Assembly (NCBI RefSeq): GCF_014836545.1
Contig: NZ_JACSQS010000017.1
Coordinates: 1-64,000 of the forward strand
DNA from: Stenotrophomonas lacuserhaii
Lineage (GTDB): Bacteria; Pseudomonadota; Gammaproteobacteria; Xanthomonadales; Xanthomonadaceae
DNA: 64,000 bases
Direction of reading: 5' to 3'
Shown: positions 9,610 to 16,778 of the stretch, piece after piece
Layout of the letters: every line of letters begins with the position of its first letter
How positions within the stretch are numbered: position 1 is the first letter of the stretch
Notes under the pieces: generated by a model
Told to the model about the DNA's origin: nothing
What the model saw: only the letters and a program-made list of their open reading frames with translations
The model's database searches: none
Position numbers and translations under genes: made by a program

Positions 9610-10314
9610 GTGAACAGCAGTGCGTTGGACAGCTTCCTGGACAAATGGCGTGCGCGTTGGCCGGAATGGTCGGTGGCCGAGCCGTTCGTGGCGCCGGAGC
9701 AGCGTGCGCGCGCGGTGGCGTGGTTTTCGCTGCTGCAGGAATTCGATGACATGCTCAACACCAGCGGCGATCCGTTGCCGGCCGATGCCAAGCTGGCCTG
9801 GTGGGGCGAAGAGCTGCGCAGCTGGGCGGGCCAGCGCTCACGCCATCCGCTGGGCCGCGTACTGGAGCCGATCCGCGCGCCGTGGGCGGCACTGGCCGAT
9901 GCGCTGCCGACGCTGGTGGAGGCGCGTGCGGTGGCCGTGGATGCGGCAGCCGCGCAGCGTGCGTTGACGGTGTTCGCCGAAGCGGTGGCGGCGGTGGAGG
10001 CCGTGCTGTTCGATGACAAGCCGCGCACGGGTGCCGGCCGTGCCGTGCTGCTGCAGACGCTGGCGCAGCGGCTTTACGACGCAGGCGTGGCCGGCGTGCC
10101 GCGTTCGCTGCTGGAGCAGGAGGCCGATGGGGCTTCGCAGCGCTGGGCCGGCGAGCTGCTGAAAGAGTGGAAACTGCGCGTTGCCGGTCCCCGCCCGCGA
10201 CGGATATGGGCAGCGCTGGCGCGTGCACGGCTGCAGGCACAGGCCAGCGGCAAGCCGATCGAAGCAACGCCGGTGCGCACCTTGTTGCGTGTGTGGTGGG
10301 CCGCGCGCCGCTGA
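9610..10314 (+). CDS. Phytoene/squalene synthase-like protein of unknown role
   Basis: A 234-residue Ala/Arg/Trp-rich protein starting at GTG 9610, ten bases after the HAD phosphatase. Pattern resembles the all-helical squalene/phytoene synthase superfamily: FSLLQEFDDML near residues 40-50 and KLAWWGEELRSW soon after, with a long helical C-terminal half. The second Asp-rich metal motif of active synthases is not evident, so it may be a non-catalytic or diverged member. Function is not known to me; co-transcription with ubiG and the HAD gene is likely from the spacing. Confidence 0.6.
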   Translation: MNSSALDSFLDKWRARWPEWSVAEPFVAPEQRARAVAWFSLLQEFDDMLNTSGDPLPADAKLAWWGEELRSWAGQRSRHPLGRVLEPIRAPWAALADALPTLVEARAVAVDAAAAQRALTVFAEAVAAVEAVLFDDKPRTGAGRAVLLQTLAQRLYDAGVAGVPRSLLEQEADGASQRWAGELLKEWKLRVAGPRPRRIWAALARARLQAQASGKPIEATPVRTLLRVWWAARR

Positions 10315-10321
10315 CGCCCTG

Positions 10322-10383
10322 GTAGCGCCGACCCGTGGTCGGCGAGCGCAGCGGGTGGTGGGGGACGACCGTGGGTCGTCACC
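10322..10383. repeat. SMAG/REP-like stem-loop pair
   Basis: GTAGCGCCGACC..GGTCGGCG (10322-10343) followed by GACGACC..GGTCGTC (about 10365-10380), between convergent genes. The first unit matches the GTAG-headed Stenotrophomonas REP pattern; the second is a related GACGACC stem-loop seen again at 21535-21600, 24171-24235 and 42150-42180. Confidence 0.75.
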
Positions 10384-10386
10384 TCC

Positions 10387-11226
10387 TCACTTCCGTTCCA
10401 GCACCAGCAGCGGGTCGATACGGGTGTCGAACCAGTTCATGCCCCAGTGCAGGTGGGGCCCGGTCGCACGCCCGGTGGCCCCCACCGCGGCAATCACCTG
10501 GCCCTGTTCGACCCGATCACCGACCTTGACGTCGATGCGCGACAGGTGCAGGAAGTTCGAGCTCACCCCAAAGCCGTGGTCCAGCAGCAGCGTGCCGCCG
10601 GTGAGATACAGATCCGGTGCGGCGAAGGTCACCACGCCAGCCGCCGGCGCCTTGACCGGCGTGCCGGTGGGCACGGCGATATCCATGCCGGAATGGCCCG
10701 ATCCAGGCTGTCCGTTGTAGACACGGGCATTGCCGAAGCGGCCGCTGATGCGGCCCTGCACCGGCCACATGAAAGGCTGGGCGAAGTCGGCGCGGTCGTC
10801 ATCGCGCGCCCGCGCCGCCGTCACCTGGGCCTGTTCGCGCTTGATCCGCTCGGCGATCGCCGGCGGCGGATTAACCGTCTTCGGCGGCACGCCGTTGACC
10901 CGTTCCACCGGCCAGTCGCGCGGCGTCACCGCGATGGCGACGCGCTCGTTGCCGCCGTCGGGACGCTGCACTTCAACCTGCAGCGGACCCTTCTCGTCGC
11001 GACCGATGCCGAACACCACGCTGCCGTAGCCACTCACCCGCAGTGTGCGACCCCCATAGCGGACCGTGCTGCCCGCTGGCACCTTGCCGATCACCATCGC
11101 GCCCTGCGAGGCGCTGGCGGGAAACACGACGCGGCTGTCGGTGGCCTGTGCAGCGGCCGGGTTCACCGCGCACAGCAGGACGGGCAGGGCGCCGGCGAGT
11201 ACCGAGGCCAGCAACAGCGCCCGCAT
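10387..11226 (-). CDS. Secreted M23-family peptidoglycan endopeptidase (LytM fold)
   Basis: A 279-residue exported protein with a signal peptide (about 1-26). The C-terminal M23 domain has the zinc ligands in HSGMD (H178, D182) and HLHWG (H258, H260), so a catalytically complete endopeptidase cutting peptide cross-links in the cell wall is predicted. The region 30-110 is a beta-rich N-terminal domain found in this subgroup. The ATG at 11226 overlaps the stop of pyrC (ATGA); the longer frame start at 11361 lies inside pyrC and is rejected. Confidence 0.92.
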   Translation of the reverse strand: MRALLLASVLAGALPVLLCAVNPAAAQATDSRVVFPASASQGAMVIGKVPAGSTVRYGGRTLRVSGYGSVVFGIGRDEKGPLQVEVQRPDGGNERVAIAVTPRDWPVERVNGVPPKTVNPPPAIAERIKREQAQVTAARARDDDRADFAQPFMWPVQGRISGRFGNARVYNGQPGSGHSGMDIAVPTGTPVKAPAAGVVTFAAPDLYLTGGTLLLDHGFGVSSNFLHLSRIDVKVGDRVEQGQVIAAVGATGRATGPHLHWGMNWFDTRIDPLLVLERK

Positions 11227-12572
11227 CAGCGGTTGAACGCCAGGCGCTGGCCGTTGGCCGCGCCCACGATCTGCGTACCGTCCCAGGCCAGCTGGCCGTT
11301 GATCCAGGTCGATGCGATGCGCGATTGGAACGTAGTGCCTTCGAAGGGCGACCAGCCACACTTGGACAGCACGTCTTCGCGCTTGACGGTGAACGGCTTG
11401 TCCTCCACCAGTACCAGGTCGGCGAAGTAGCCCTCACGCAGGAAGCCGCGTTCGGCCACGTCGAACAACTGCGCCGGCGCGTGGGCGAATTTCTGCACCA
11501 CCCGGGCGATGTCCAGCTTGCCTTCGTGCACCAGCTCCAGCGCAGCGGTCAGCGCATACTGCACCAGCGGCAGGCCTGACGGGGCCTGTGCGTACGGCTT
11601 CTGCTTTTCTTCCCAGGTGTGCGGGGCATGGTCGGTGGCGAGCACGTCGATGATGTCTTCCACCAGCGCGGCGGTCAGCGCCTCGCGGTCAGCCACGTCC
11701 TTGATCGCCGGATTGCACTTGATCAGGTTGCCCAGGCGCGCGTAATCGGTCCGATCAAAGCGCAGGAAATGAATGCAGGTTTCAGCGGTGATCTGCTTGC
11801 GGCTGCCATCGGCACGGATCAGCGGGCCGCGCTCGAAAAGGGCCAGTTCGTCGGCGGTGGAAATGTGCAGCACGTGCAGGCGGGTGCCGTGCCTGCGGGC
11901 CAGCGAAACCGCCAGTTCCGACGACTTCAGGCAGGCCTGGCGCGAGCGGATGTCCGGATGCTGTTCCGCGCTCAGGGTGTCGCCGTATTGCGCCTGATAC
12001 TGCTTCATCAGTGCGTCGATCATCGGCGTGTCTTCGCAGTGCGTGATGATGGGGGTCGGCGCATCGCGGAAGATCGCGTCCAGCGTTTCCGGGTTGTCGA
12101 CCAGCATGTTGCCGGTGGAGGCGCCCATGAACACCTTGATGCCAGGCGCGGTCTTGGGATCAAGGCGCTGGATGTGTTCGAGGTTGTCGTTGCTGGCGCC
12201 CATGTAGAAGCCGTAATTCGCACGCGCACGGCCAGCGGCGGCATCGTACTTGGCCTGCAGGGCGTCGGCGTTCAGCGTCGGCGGATTGGTGTTGGGCATG
12301 TCCATGAAGGTGGTCAGGCCCCCGGCCACGGCGGCCGCCGATTCGGTGGCGATGTCGCCCTTCTGGGTCAGGCCGGGTTCGCGGAAGTGCACCTGGTCAT
12401 CGATCATGCCGGGCAACAGCCAACGCCCTGCGGCATCGACCACCTGCTCGCCATCGCGCGCGGCCAGGCCGCTTTCGATGCGGGCGATGCGGCCGTTCTC
12501 GATGCGCAGGTCGGCATCGAAGACGCGTCCTTCGTTGACCAGGCGGGCGTTGGTAATCAGCGTGGAAGGCAT
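11226..12572 (-). CDS. pyrC: Dihydroorotase (class I type)
   Basis: A 448-residue cyclic amidohydrolase for the third step of pyrimidine synthesis (carbamoyl-aspartate to dihydroorotate). Motifs: MIDDQVHFREPGLTQKGDI near residues 58-76, ITHCEDT, HVLHISTADE, and the catalytic ATDHAPHT. The usual HxH metal pair reads QxH here; related sequences in Bacteroidetes share this, so it is a subfamily trait rather than damage. The ATG at 12572 is preferred; the in-frame extension to 12749 lies over yidD. It is flanked by yidD (one-base gap) and overlaps the M23 gene. Confidence 0.92.
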   Translation of the reverse strand: MPSTLITNARLVNEGRVFDADLRIENGRIARIESGLAARDGEQVVDAAGRWLLPGMIDDQVHFREPGLTQKGDIATESAAAVAGGLTTFMDMPNTNPPTLNADALQAKYDAAAGRARANYGFYMGASNDNLEHIQRLDPKTAPGIKVFMGASTGNMLVDNPETLDAIFRDAPTPIITHCEDTPMIDALMKQYQAQYGDTLSAEQHPDIRSRQACLKSSELAVSLARRHGTRLHVLHISTADELALFERGPLIRADGSRKQITAETCIHFLRFDRTDYARLGNLIKCNPAIKDVADREALTAALVEDIIDVLATDHAPHTWEEKQKPYAQAPSGLPLVQYALTAALELVHEGKLDIARVVQKFAHAPAQLFDVAERGFLREGYFADLVLVEDKPFTVKREDVLSKCGWSPFEGTTFQSRIASTWINGQLAWDGTQIVGAANGQRLAFNR

Positions 12573-12573
12573 G

Positions 12574-12828
12574 TCAGTGGTTTCCTTTGCAGCGGCAGGC
12601 GGGATCTTCGGGCCGCTCGGGCACCGGATCGAATCCGCCAGGATGGAAGGGGTGGCAGCGGCCGATCCGGCGCACGGCGAGCCAGCTGCCACGCAGCGGA
12701 CCGTGGCCGGCGATGGCCTGCATGGCATATTCGGAACAGCTGGGGACAAAGCGGCAGCGCGGCCCGAGAAGCGGGCTGATGAAGCGCTTGTAGAAGCGCA
12801 GCAGGGCGATGAGCAGGTGGGAGATCAC
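12574..12828 (-). CDS. yidD: Membrane protein insertion efficiency factor YidD
   Basis: An 84-residue protein with the YidD hallmark: an amphipathic N-terminus ([21 protein letters not shown]), then [20 protein letters not shown] and the C-terminal HPGGFDPVP. It helps YidC/Sec insertion of inner-membrane proteins. YidD is usually beside rnpA-yidC; here it precedes pyrC instead. The GTG at 12828 gives the family length; the frame stays open upstream to 13122 but that part has no similarity to YidD. Confidence 0.92.
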   Translation of the reverse strand: MISHLLIALLRFYKRFISPLLGPRCRFVPSCSEYAMQAIAGHGPLRGSWLAVRRIGRCHPFHPGGFDPVPERPEDPACRCKGNH

Positions 12829-13199
12829 CCGTTCATAGTAAAACGAGTGTCCGCTGTTGGGGTGAATCGCGGCGGCATGGCCGCGCTGCCCGTAAAACCC
12901 CGACGGAGCGGCCGTTGCCCATTCAGTGGGAGCCCGTGGGCTACATGGTTGGCAGCGGCGCATATTTGTCGCAGGATGGGGCGTTGGCTGCCGCACGCGT
13001 CCTGCGCCGCAGCCATGTCGGCGGCATGGCTGCCGACCAGGTTCCGTGCCGCGCAGCAGGTGATGCGGGTCCCGGGCAAGCCACGGCCTTGTTTTACAAC
13101 GGTTGTGTGTGCGTCCTGTCACGCGGTTGCTGCAGTCGGCCGGGTAGGCTATAAAGGCCCGCTTTCCCGGGCCCCGGGGAATCCAAGGAAGAGCGTTTC
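12829..13199. other. 371-base intergenic region between divergent yidD and dksA-like genes
   Basis: No convincing gene. A short open frame (12915-13154, plus strand) has no start signal or recognisable motif. The right part carries a sigma70-type promoter for the dksA-like gene (listed separately). Divergent promoters for yidD-pyrC should also lie here but are not clear to the eye. Confidence 0.6.
13127..13155 (+). promoter_or_regulatory. Predicted sigma70 promoter of the dksA-like gene
   Basis: TTGCTG (13127-13132) and TATAAA (13150-13155) are separated by 17 bases, about 45 bases before the GTG start. An AAGGAA ribosome binding site follows at 13185-13190. Confidence 0.6.
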
Positions 13200-14465
13200 G
13201 TGGCTGCTAAAAAATCTGCAAAAAAGGCCGTCAAGGCCGCCAAGAAGTCCGCCAGCCCTGTTGCGAAGAAGACGGCGGCCAAGTCTGTAGCCAGCAAGCC
13301 GGCCAAGCCGGTGGCCAAGGCAACGGGGAAGACAACGGCCAGGACGGCCACGGCGAAGAAGGCGCCGGCAGCGAAAGCGCCGGTGAAGAAGGTCGCGGCC
13401 AAGAAGGCCGCAGTGACCAAGGCACCGGCGAAAAAGGTCGTGGCCAAAAAGACGGCGGTGACCAAGGCAGTGGCGAAGAAAGCGCCGGCCAAGGTCGCCA
13501 GCAAGCCGGCCAAGGCCGCTGCGAAGCCGGCCAAGCCGGTTGCCAAACCGGCCGGCAAGGTCGCAAAGAAGCCCGTGGCCAGGCCGGCCCCGGCAAAGAA
13601 GGTTTCCACGGTCGCCAAGGCGGCCAAGGCCGCCAAGCCGGTTTCCGGCAAGGCGTCCGCAAGCAAGCCGTCGGCCAGTCCGGCGGTGAACAAGACCGCC
13701 ACGGCAAAGCCCGCGGTCGGCAAAGCCACCGGCAAGCCGGTGGCGGCGCCCGCAGTGAAGTCCGTACCGAAGCCGGCCCCGCCGGTTCCGGCCACGTCTG
13801 TCCCGGCCAGCAACGCCGGTACCAAGGCACCTGAAAAGGTGGCCAAGGCGCCAGCCAAGCAGGCCCCGCAAATCAAGAATCCCGTGCCCGTTTCGAAATC
13901 GTCCGCGAAAACCCCTGTAAAATCCGATGCCGCCCCGAAGACCGTCGCCCGCCCGGTGGGCAAGGTCGCCGTGGCAGTGACCGCACGCTCGACCGCTCCG
14001 GCGCCGCGCAGCAAGTACAAGGTGGTCGAGTACAAGACCGACGAAGCCACCGGCCGTCCGATCCTGCCTGCCGGCTACAAGCCGGGCGCAGAAGAGGAAT
14101 ACATGAGCCCGCTGCAGCAGGAGTACTTCCGCAAGCGCCTGCAGGACTGGCGCGCCGATCTGGTGGAAGAATCCAAGCAGACCATCGAGAACCTGCGCGA
14201 GGAAGTGCGTGATATCGGCGATGAAGCCGAGCGTGCGACCCGCGAAACCGAGAACTCGCTGGAACTGCGCACCCGCGATCGTTACCGCAAGCTGATCGGC
14301 AAGATCGACAGCACGCTCAAGCGCCTGGAAGCAGGTGATTACGGCTACTGCGTCGATACCGGCGAAGAGATCGGCCTGGATCGCCTCGAAGCGCGCTTGA
14401 CCGCCGAGCGCACCATCGATGCGCAGGAGCGCTGGGAACACATGCAGAAGCAGCAGGGCGACTAA
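13200..14465 (+). CDS. DksA/TraR-family RNA polymerase-binding protein with long histone-H1-like Lys/Ala/Pro tail
   Basis: A 421-residue protein from GTG 13200 (AAGGAA about ten bases upstream). Residues 1-270 are almost only K, A, P, V, T and S in KKA/KPAK repeats, like histone H1 or AlgP, and should bind DNA or RNA. Residues 271-421 are a DksA domain: [10 protein letters not shown], coiled coil, then [31 protein letters not shown]. The zinc finger is degraded: of the four cysteines only C384 remains (T387, T405, A408 at the others), as in zinc-independent DksA2-type proteins. The coiled-coil tip reads D341-E-A-E344-R-A346 against the usual DxxDxA. It is probably a transcription regulator rather than plain DksA. 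An intrinsic terminator follows. Confidence 0.88.
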   Translation: MAAKKSAKKAVKAAKKSASPVAKKTAAKSVASKPAKPVAKATGKTTARTATAKKAPAAKAPVKKVAAKKAAVTKAPAKKVVAKKTAVTKAVAKKAPAKVASKPAKAAAKPAKPVAKPAGKVAKKPVARPAPAKKVSTVAKAAKAAKPVSGKASASKPSASPAVNKTATAKPAVGKATGKPVAAPAVKSVPKPAPPVPATSVPASNAGTKAPEKVAKAPAKQAPQIKNPVPVSKSSAKTPVKSDAAPKTVARPVGKVAVAVTARSTAPAPRSKYKVVEYKTDEATGRPILPAGYKPGAEEEYMSPLQQEYFRKRLQDWRADLVEESKQTIENLREEVRDIGDEAERATRETENSLELRTRDRYRKLIGKIDSTLKRLEAGDYGYCVDTGEEIGLDRLEARLTAERTIDAQERWEHMQKQQGD

Positions 14466-14490
14466 GCCTGGTGTTCTGAGGCAGTACCGA

Positions 14491-14517
14491 AAAGCCCGGC
14501 TCGCGCCGGGCTTTTTC
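14491..14517 (+). terminator. Rho-independent terminator after the dksA-like gene
   Basis: AAGCCCGGC / GCCGGGCTT nine-pair stem with a TCGC loop followed by TTTTT, 26 bases after the stop codon. Confidence 0.9.
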
Positions 14518-14539
14518 GTTGCTGCGTCCACCGGGGACG

Positions 14540-14650
14540 GTAGCGCCGACCCATGGTCGGCGAGCGCAGCGGGCCGTCGGCGGAGGGATTCCGCCGAGCA
14601 CGGCTCGGCGCTACCAGAGCAGGTCGGTAGCGCCGACCCGTGGTCGGCGA
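14540..14650. repeat. Cluster of three SMAG/REP elements
   Basis: Two direct copies of GTAGCGCCGACC..GGTCGGCG (from 14540 and 14627) flank an inverted copy with GCCGAGC..GCTCGGCGCTAC (about 14593-14614). It lies between the dksA terminator and the 3' end of ccmI, and matches the GTAG-headed REP family of Stenotrophomonas. Confidence 0.8.
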
Positions 14651-14676
14651 GCGCAGCGGACCTCGGGCTGACGGCG

Positions 14677-15681
14677 TTACCGCAGCTGCAGCTTCAGCTC
14701 GCTGCGCTGCGGCAGCTGCACCGTCACCGGCGCGCTTTCCAGATCGCCCTCGGCGTGCGACGCCGTGCCCGTGCGTGACAGTCTCGCCAGCACCTCCACC
14801 TGTGCGTGGGAAGACAGCGGCTGGGTCGGCATCGGGCTGTCGGCGTCGCTGAGGGTGACGCTCGCAGGCAGCGCCTGCAGCGGATAGCGGCGCACCGCCA
14901 CCGGCATCGGCGGCCCTCCCGGTGCACGTGCCAGCACGAACAGCGCCGCGCCCTGTGGCCACTGCGCGGGATCGAAACCGGGCGGTAGCGCGATGCCGAT
15001 GCTCAGCAGGGGCGTCGCGTTTTCCTGCAACGCCCCGGAGGAAGCGGCGGGCGCTTTGGCACCTGCCGCAGCGCGTGCGATGACCAGCTGTTGTTGCAGT
15101 GCCGCCGCCGCGCCGGGCTGCAGGCGCGGCAGCAGCGCGGACCACACGGCCACCGCTTCCGCATCGCGGCCGCGCTGGCGCAGCGCGATGCCCAGCAGCC
15201 AGGCAGCGCGTTCGGCATCGGGCTGCACCTGCAGCGCATGCTGCAGCCAGCCCAGCGCCCGGTCATCGAAATGTTTTTCCGGATCGGCCTGGGCACGCGC
15301 CTGGGCGGCTTCCACCAGCACGCCGGCGTCGTCCGGTGCCAGCGCTGCAGCCCGGCTGTACGCGGCAGCAGCGGCATCAAGCTGGCCGAGTTCGCCGCGC
15401 GAGCGGCCCAGCAGCACCCAACCATCGGCGCGCTGCGGTTCCCGCTCAAGTGCCTGTTCCAGCGCCTGCACGCCGTCGCGCAGCTCCGCCAGCGAGGGGG
15501 CGGCCGGTTCCTGTGCGGCGCGCGGATCGCCCACCAGCAGGTACAGGCTGGCGCTGGCCAGGCCGATGCTCAGGCAGGCAACGAGGAATCCCGCCCGCCC
15601 GCGCGCGCGCAGCGGCCACAGCACCGCCAGCGCCAGCAGCAGGCCCGCAATCCCCGCCAGTACAGCCAAGCCGGCCGTCAC
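14677..15681 (-). CDS. ccmI: Cytochrome c biogenesis protein CcmI (TPR, apocytochrome chaperone)
   Basis: A 334-residue inner-membrane protein: two N-terminal TM helices (about 3-25 and 31-50) then a periplasmic TPR domain (about 65-200, with DGWVLLGRSRGELGQLDAAAAAYSRAAALAPDD) and a C-terminal beta-rich domain. It holds apocytochrome c for heme ligation by CcmF/H. The GTG start overlaps the ccmH stop (GTGA). It is the last gene of the ccm run. Confidence 0.9.
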   Translation of the reverse strand: MTAGLAVLAGIAGLLLALAVLWPLRARGRAGFLVACLSIGLASASLYLLVGDPRAAQEPAAPSLAELRDGVQALEQALEREPQRADGWVLLGRSRGELGQLDAAAAAYSRAAALAPDDAGVLVEAAQARAQADPEKHFDDRALGWLQHALQVQPDAERAAWLLGIALRQRGRDAEAVAVWSALLPRLQPGAAAALQQQLVIARAAAGAKAPAASSGALQENATPLLSIGIALPPGFDPAQWPQGAALFVLARAPGGPPMPVAVRRYPLQALPASVTLSDADSPMPTQPLSSHAQVEVLARLSRTGTASHAEGDLESAPVTVQLPQRSELKLQLR

Positions 15682-16178
15682 CAGCCATCACCGCGGGTTT
15701 CGTCGACCACCACCGTGCCACCGCGGCGGCGCACCAGCCGCCACACCAACAGCGCGCCGGCCAGCAGGAACAGCAACGGTCCGCCCCACAGCAGCCACGT
15801 ACCGGGTTGCAACGTGGGCTGGTACAGCACGAACTCGCCATAGCGCTGCACCAGGAAGCGCTTCACCTCGGCATCGTCATGGCCCTGCTGGATCAGTTGC
15901 AACACTTCGCGGCGCAGGTCCTGGGCGATCTGGGCATTGGAATCGGCCAGTGACTGGTTCTGGCATTGAACGCAGCGCAGCTGCGCGGCAAGGGCGTGGA
16001 AGCGGGCTTCTTCGGCAGGGTCGGTGAACTGCAGCGGGCGCGCATCATGCACCGGCTGCTGCGCGCGGGCGACGCTGCAGAACAGCGACGCCAGCAGCAG
16101 CACGGCCATCAGCAGGCCGCCTGCCAGCCGGCTGGCCCCGTGGCGATCAGGGCGTGGCGTGCAGTGCATTGCCGGCAT
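15678..16178 (-). CDS. ccmH: Cytochrome c maturation protein CcmH (thiol reductase subunit)
   Basis: A 166-residue protein with a signal peptide (about 16-39), the apocytochrome-reducing motif LRCVQCQNQSLADS, and a C-terminal TM helix (about 130-148). It reduces the CxxCH disulfide of apocytochrome c with CcmG. ATG 16178 overlaps the end of ccmG by 32 bases; ATG 16169 is a close alternative. Confidence 0.94.
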   Translation of the reverse strand: MPAMHCTPRPDRHGASRLAGGLLMAVLLLASLFCSVARAQQPVHDARPLQFTDPAEEARFHALAAQLRCVQCQNQSLADSNAQIAQDLRREVLQLIQQGHDDAEVKRFLVQRYGEFVLYQPTLQPGTWLLWGGPLLFLLAGALLVWRLVRRRGGTVVVDETRGDGW

Positions 16179-16764
16179 CGGCCTGGGACTTCTCGACCTG
16201 TTCCAGCGCCGGGATCAACTTCTGCTCGATCACCGCCTGGGTCATCGCGCCGCTGTACTTCCAGCGCACCACGCCGCTGCCGTCCACCAGGAAGGTTTCC
16301 GGTGCGGCGGTGATGCCCCAGTCGATCGCGGTGCGGCCTTGGATATCACTCAACACCACCATGAAGGGATTGCCGAGCTGTTCCAGCCAGTGCAGGGCAT
16401 CGGCCGGTTCATCCTTCCAGTTGTAGCCGATCACCCGCACGCGCTTGGTTTCGGCAAAGCGGGTCAGCACCGGATGTTCTTCGCGGCAGGCCGCGCACCA
16501 GCTGCCCCAGACGTTGAGCAGGTACGGCGCGCCGCGCAGCTCTTCGCTGCGGACCTGGATGTGCGGATCGTGCAGCACCGGCAGCTCGAAGGCCGGCGCC
16601 TGCTTGCCGATCAGCGGCGAGGGCAGGACATCGCGCTGCGGATCGCCGCTCTTCATCACCCCATACACCATCAGCCCGAGCAGGCCGAAGAAGAACAGCA
16701 CGCCGATCACGATGGCCACCGGCGGCAGCGGACGGGAAGGGCGGGGGGCGGGGGATTCGGACAT
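16147..16764 (-). CDS. ccmG: Thiol:disulfide interchange protein CcmG/DsbE
   Basis: A 205-residue membrane-anchored thioredoxin-fold protein: TM helix about 15-37, then the active site GSWCAACREEHP and the cis-Pro region TAAPETFLVDGSG. It passes reducing power from CcdA/DsbD to CcmH. The active site is WCAAC, while most CcmG have WCxxC with a proline after the first Cys. ATG 16764 is chosen (AGGAG upstream); GTG 16776 would add four residues. Confidence 0.94.
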   Translation of the reverse strand: MSESPAPRPSRPLPPVAIVIGVLFFFGLLGLMVYGVMKSGDPQRDVLPSPLIGKQAPAFELPVLHDPHIQVRSEELRGAPYLLNVWGSWCAACREEHPVLTRFAETKRVRVIGYNWKDEPADALHWLEQLGNPFMVVLSDIQGRTAIDWGITAAPETFLVDGSGVVRWKYSGAMTQAVIEQKLIPALEQVEKSQADAGNALHATP

Positions 16765-16778
16765 GGAAAACAGCACTC

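Noticed and set aside
12915-13154. Plus-strand 79-codon frame between yidD and the dksA-like gene
   Set aside because: Runs through the predicted promoter of the dksA-like gene; no start signal or motif.
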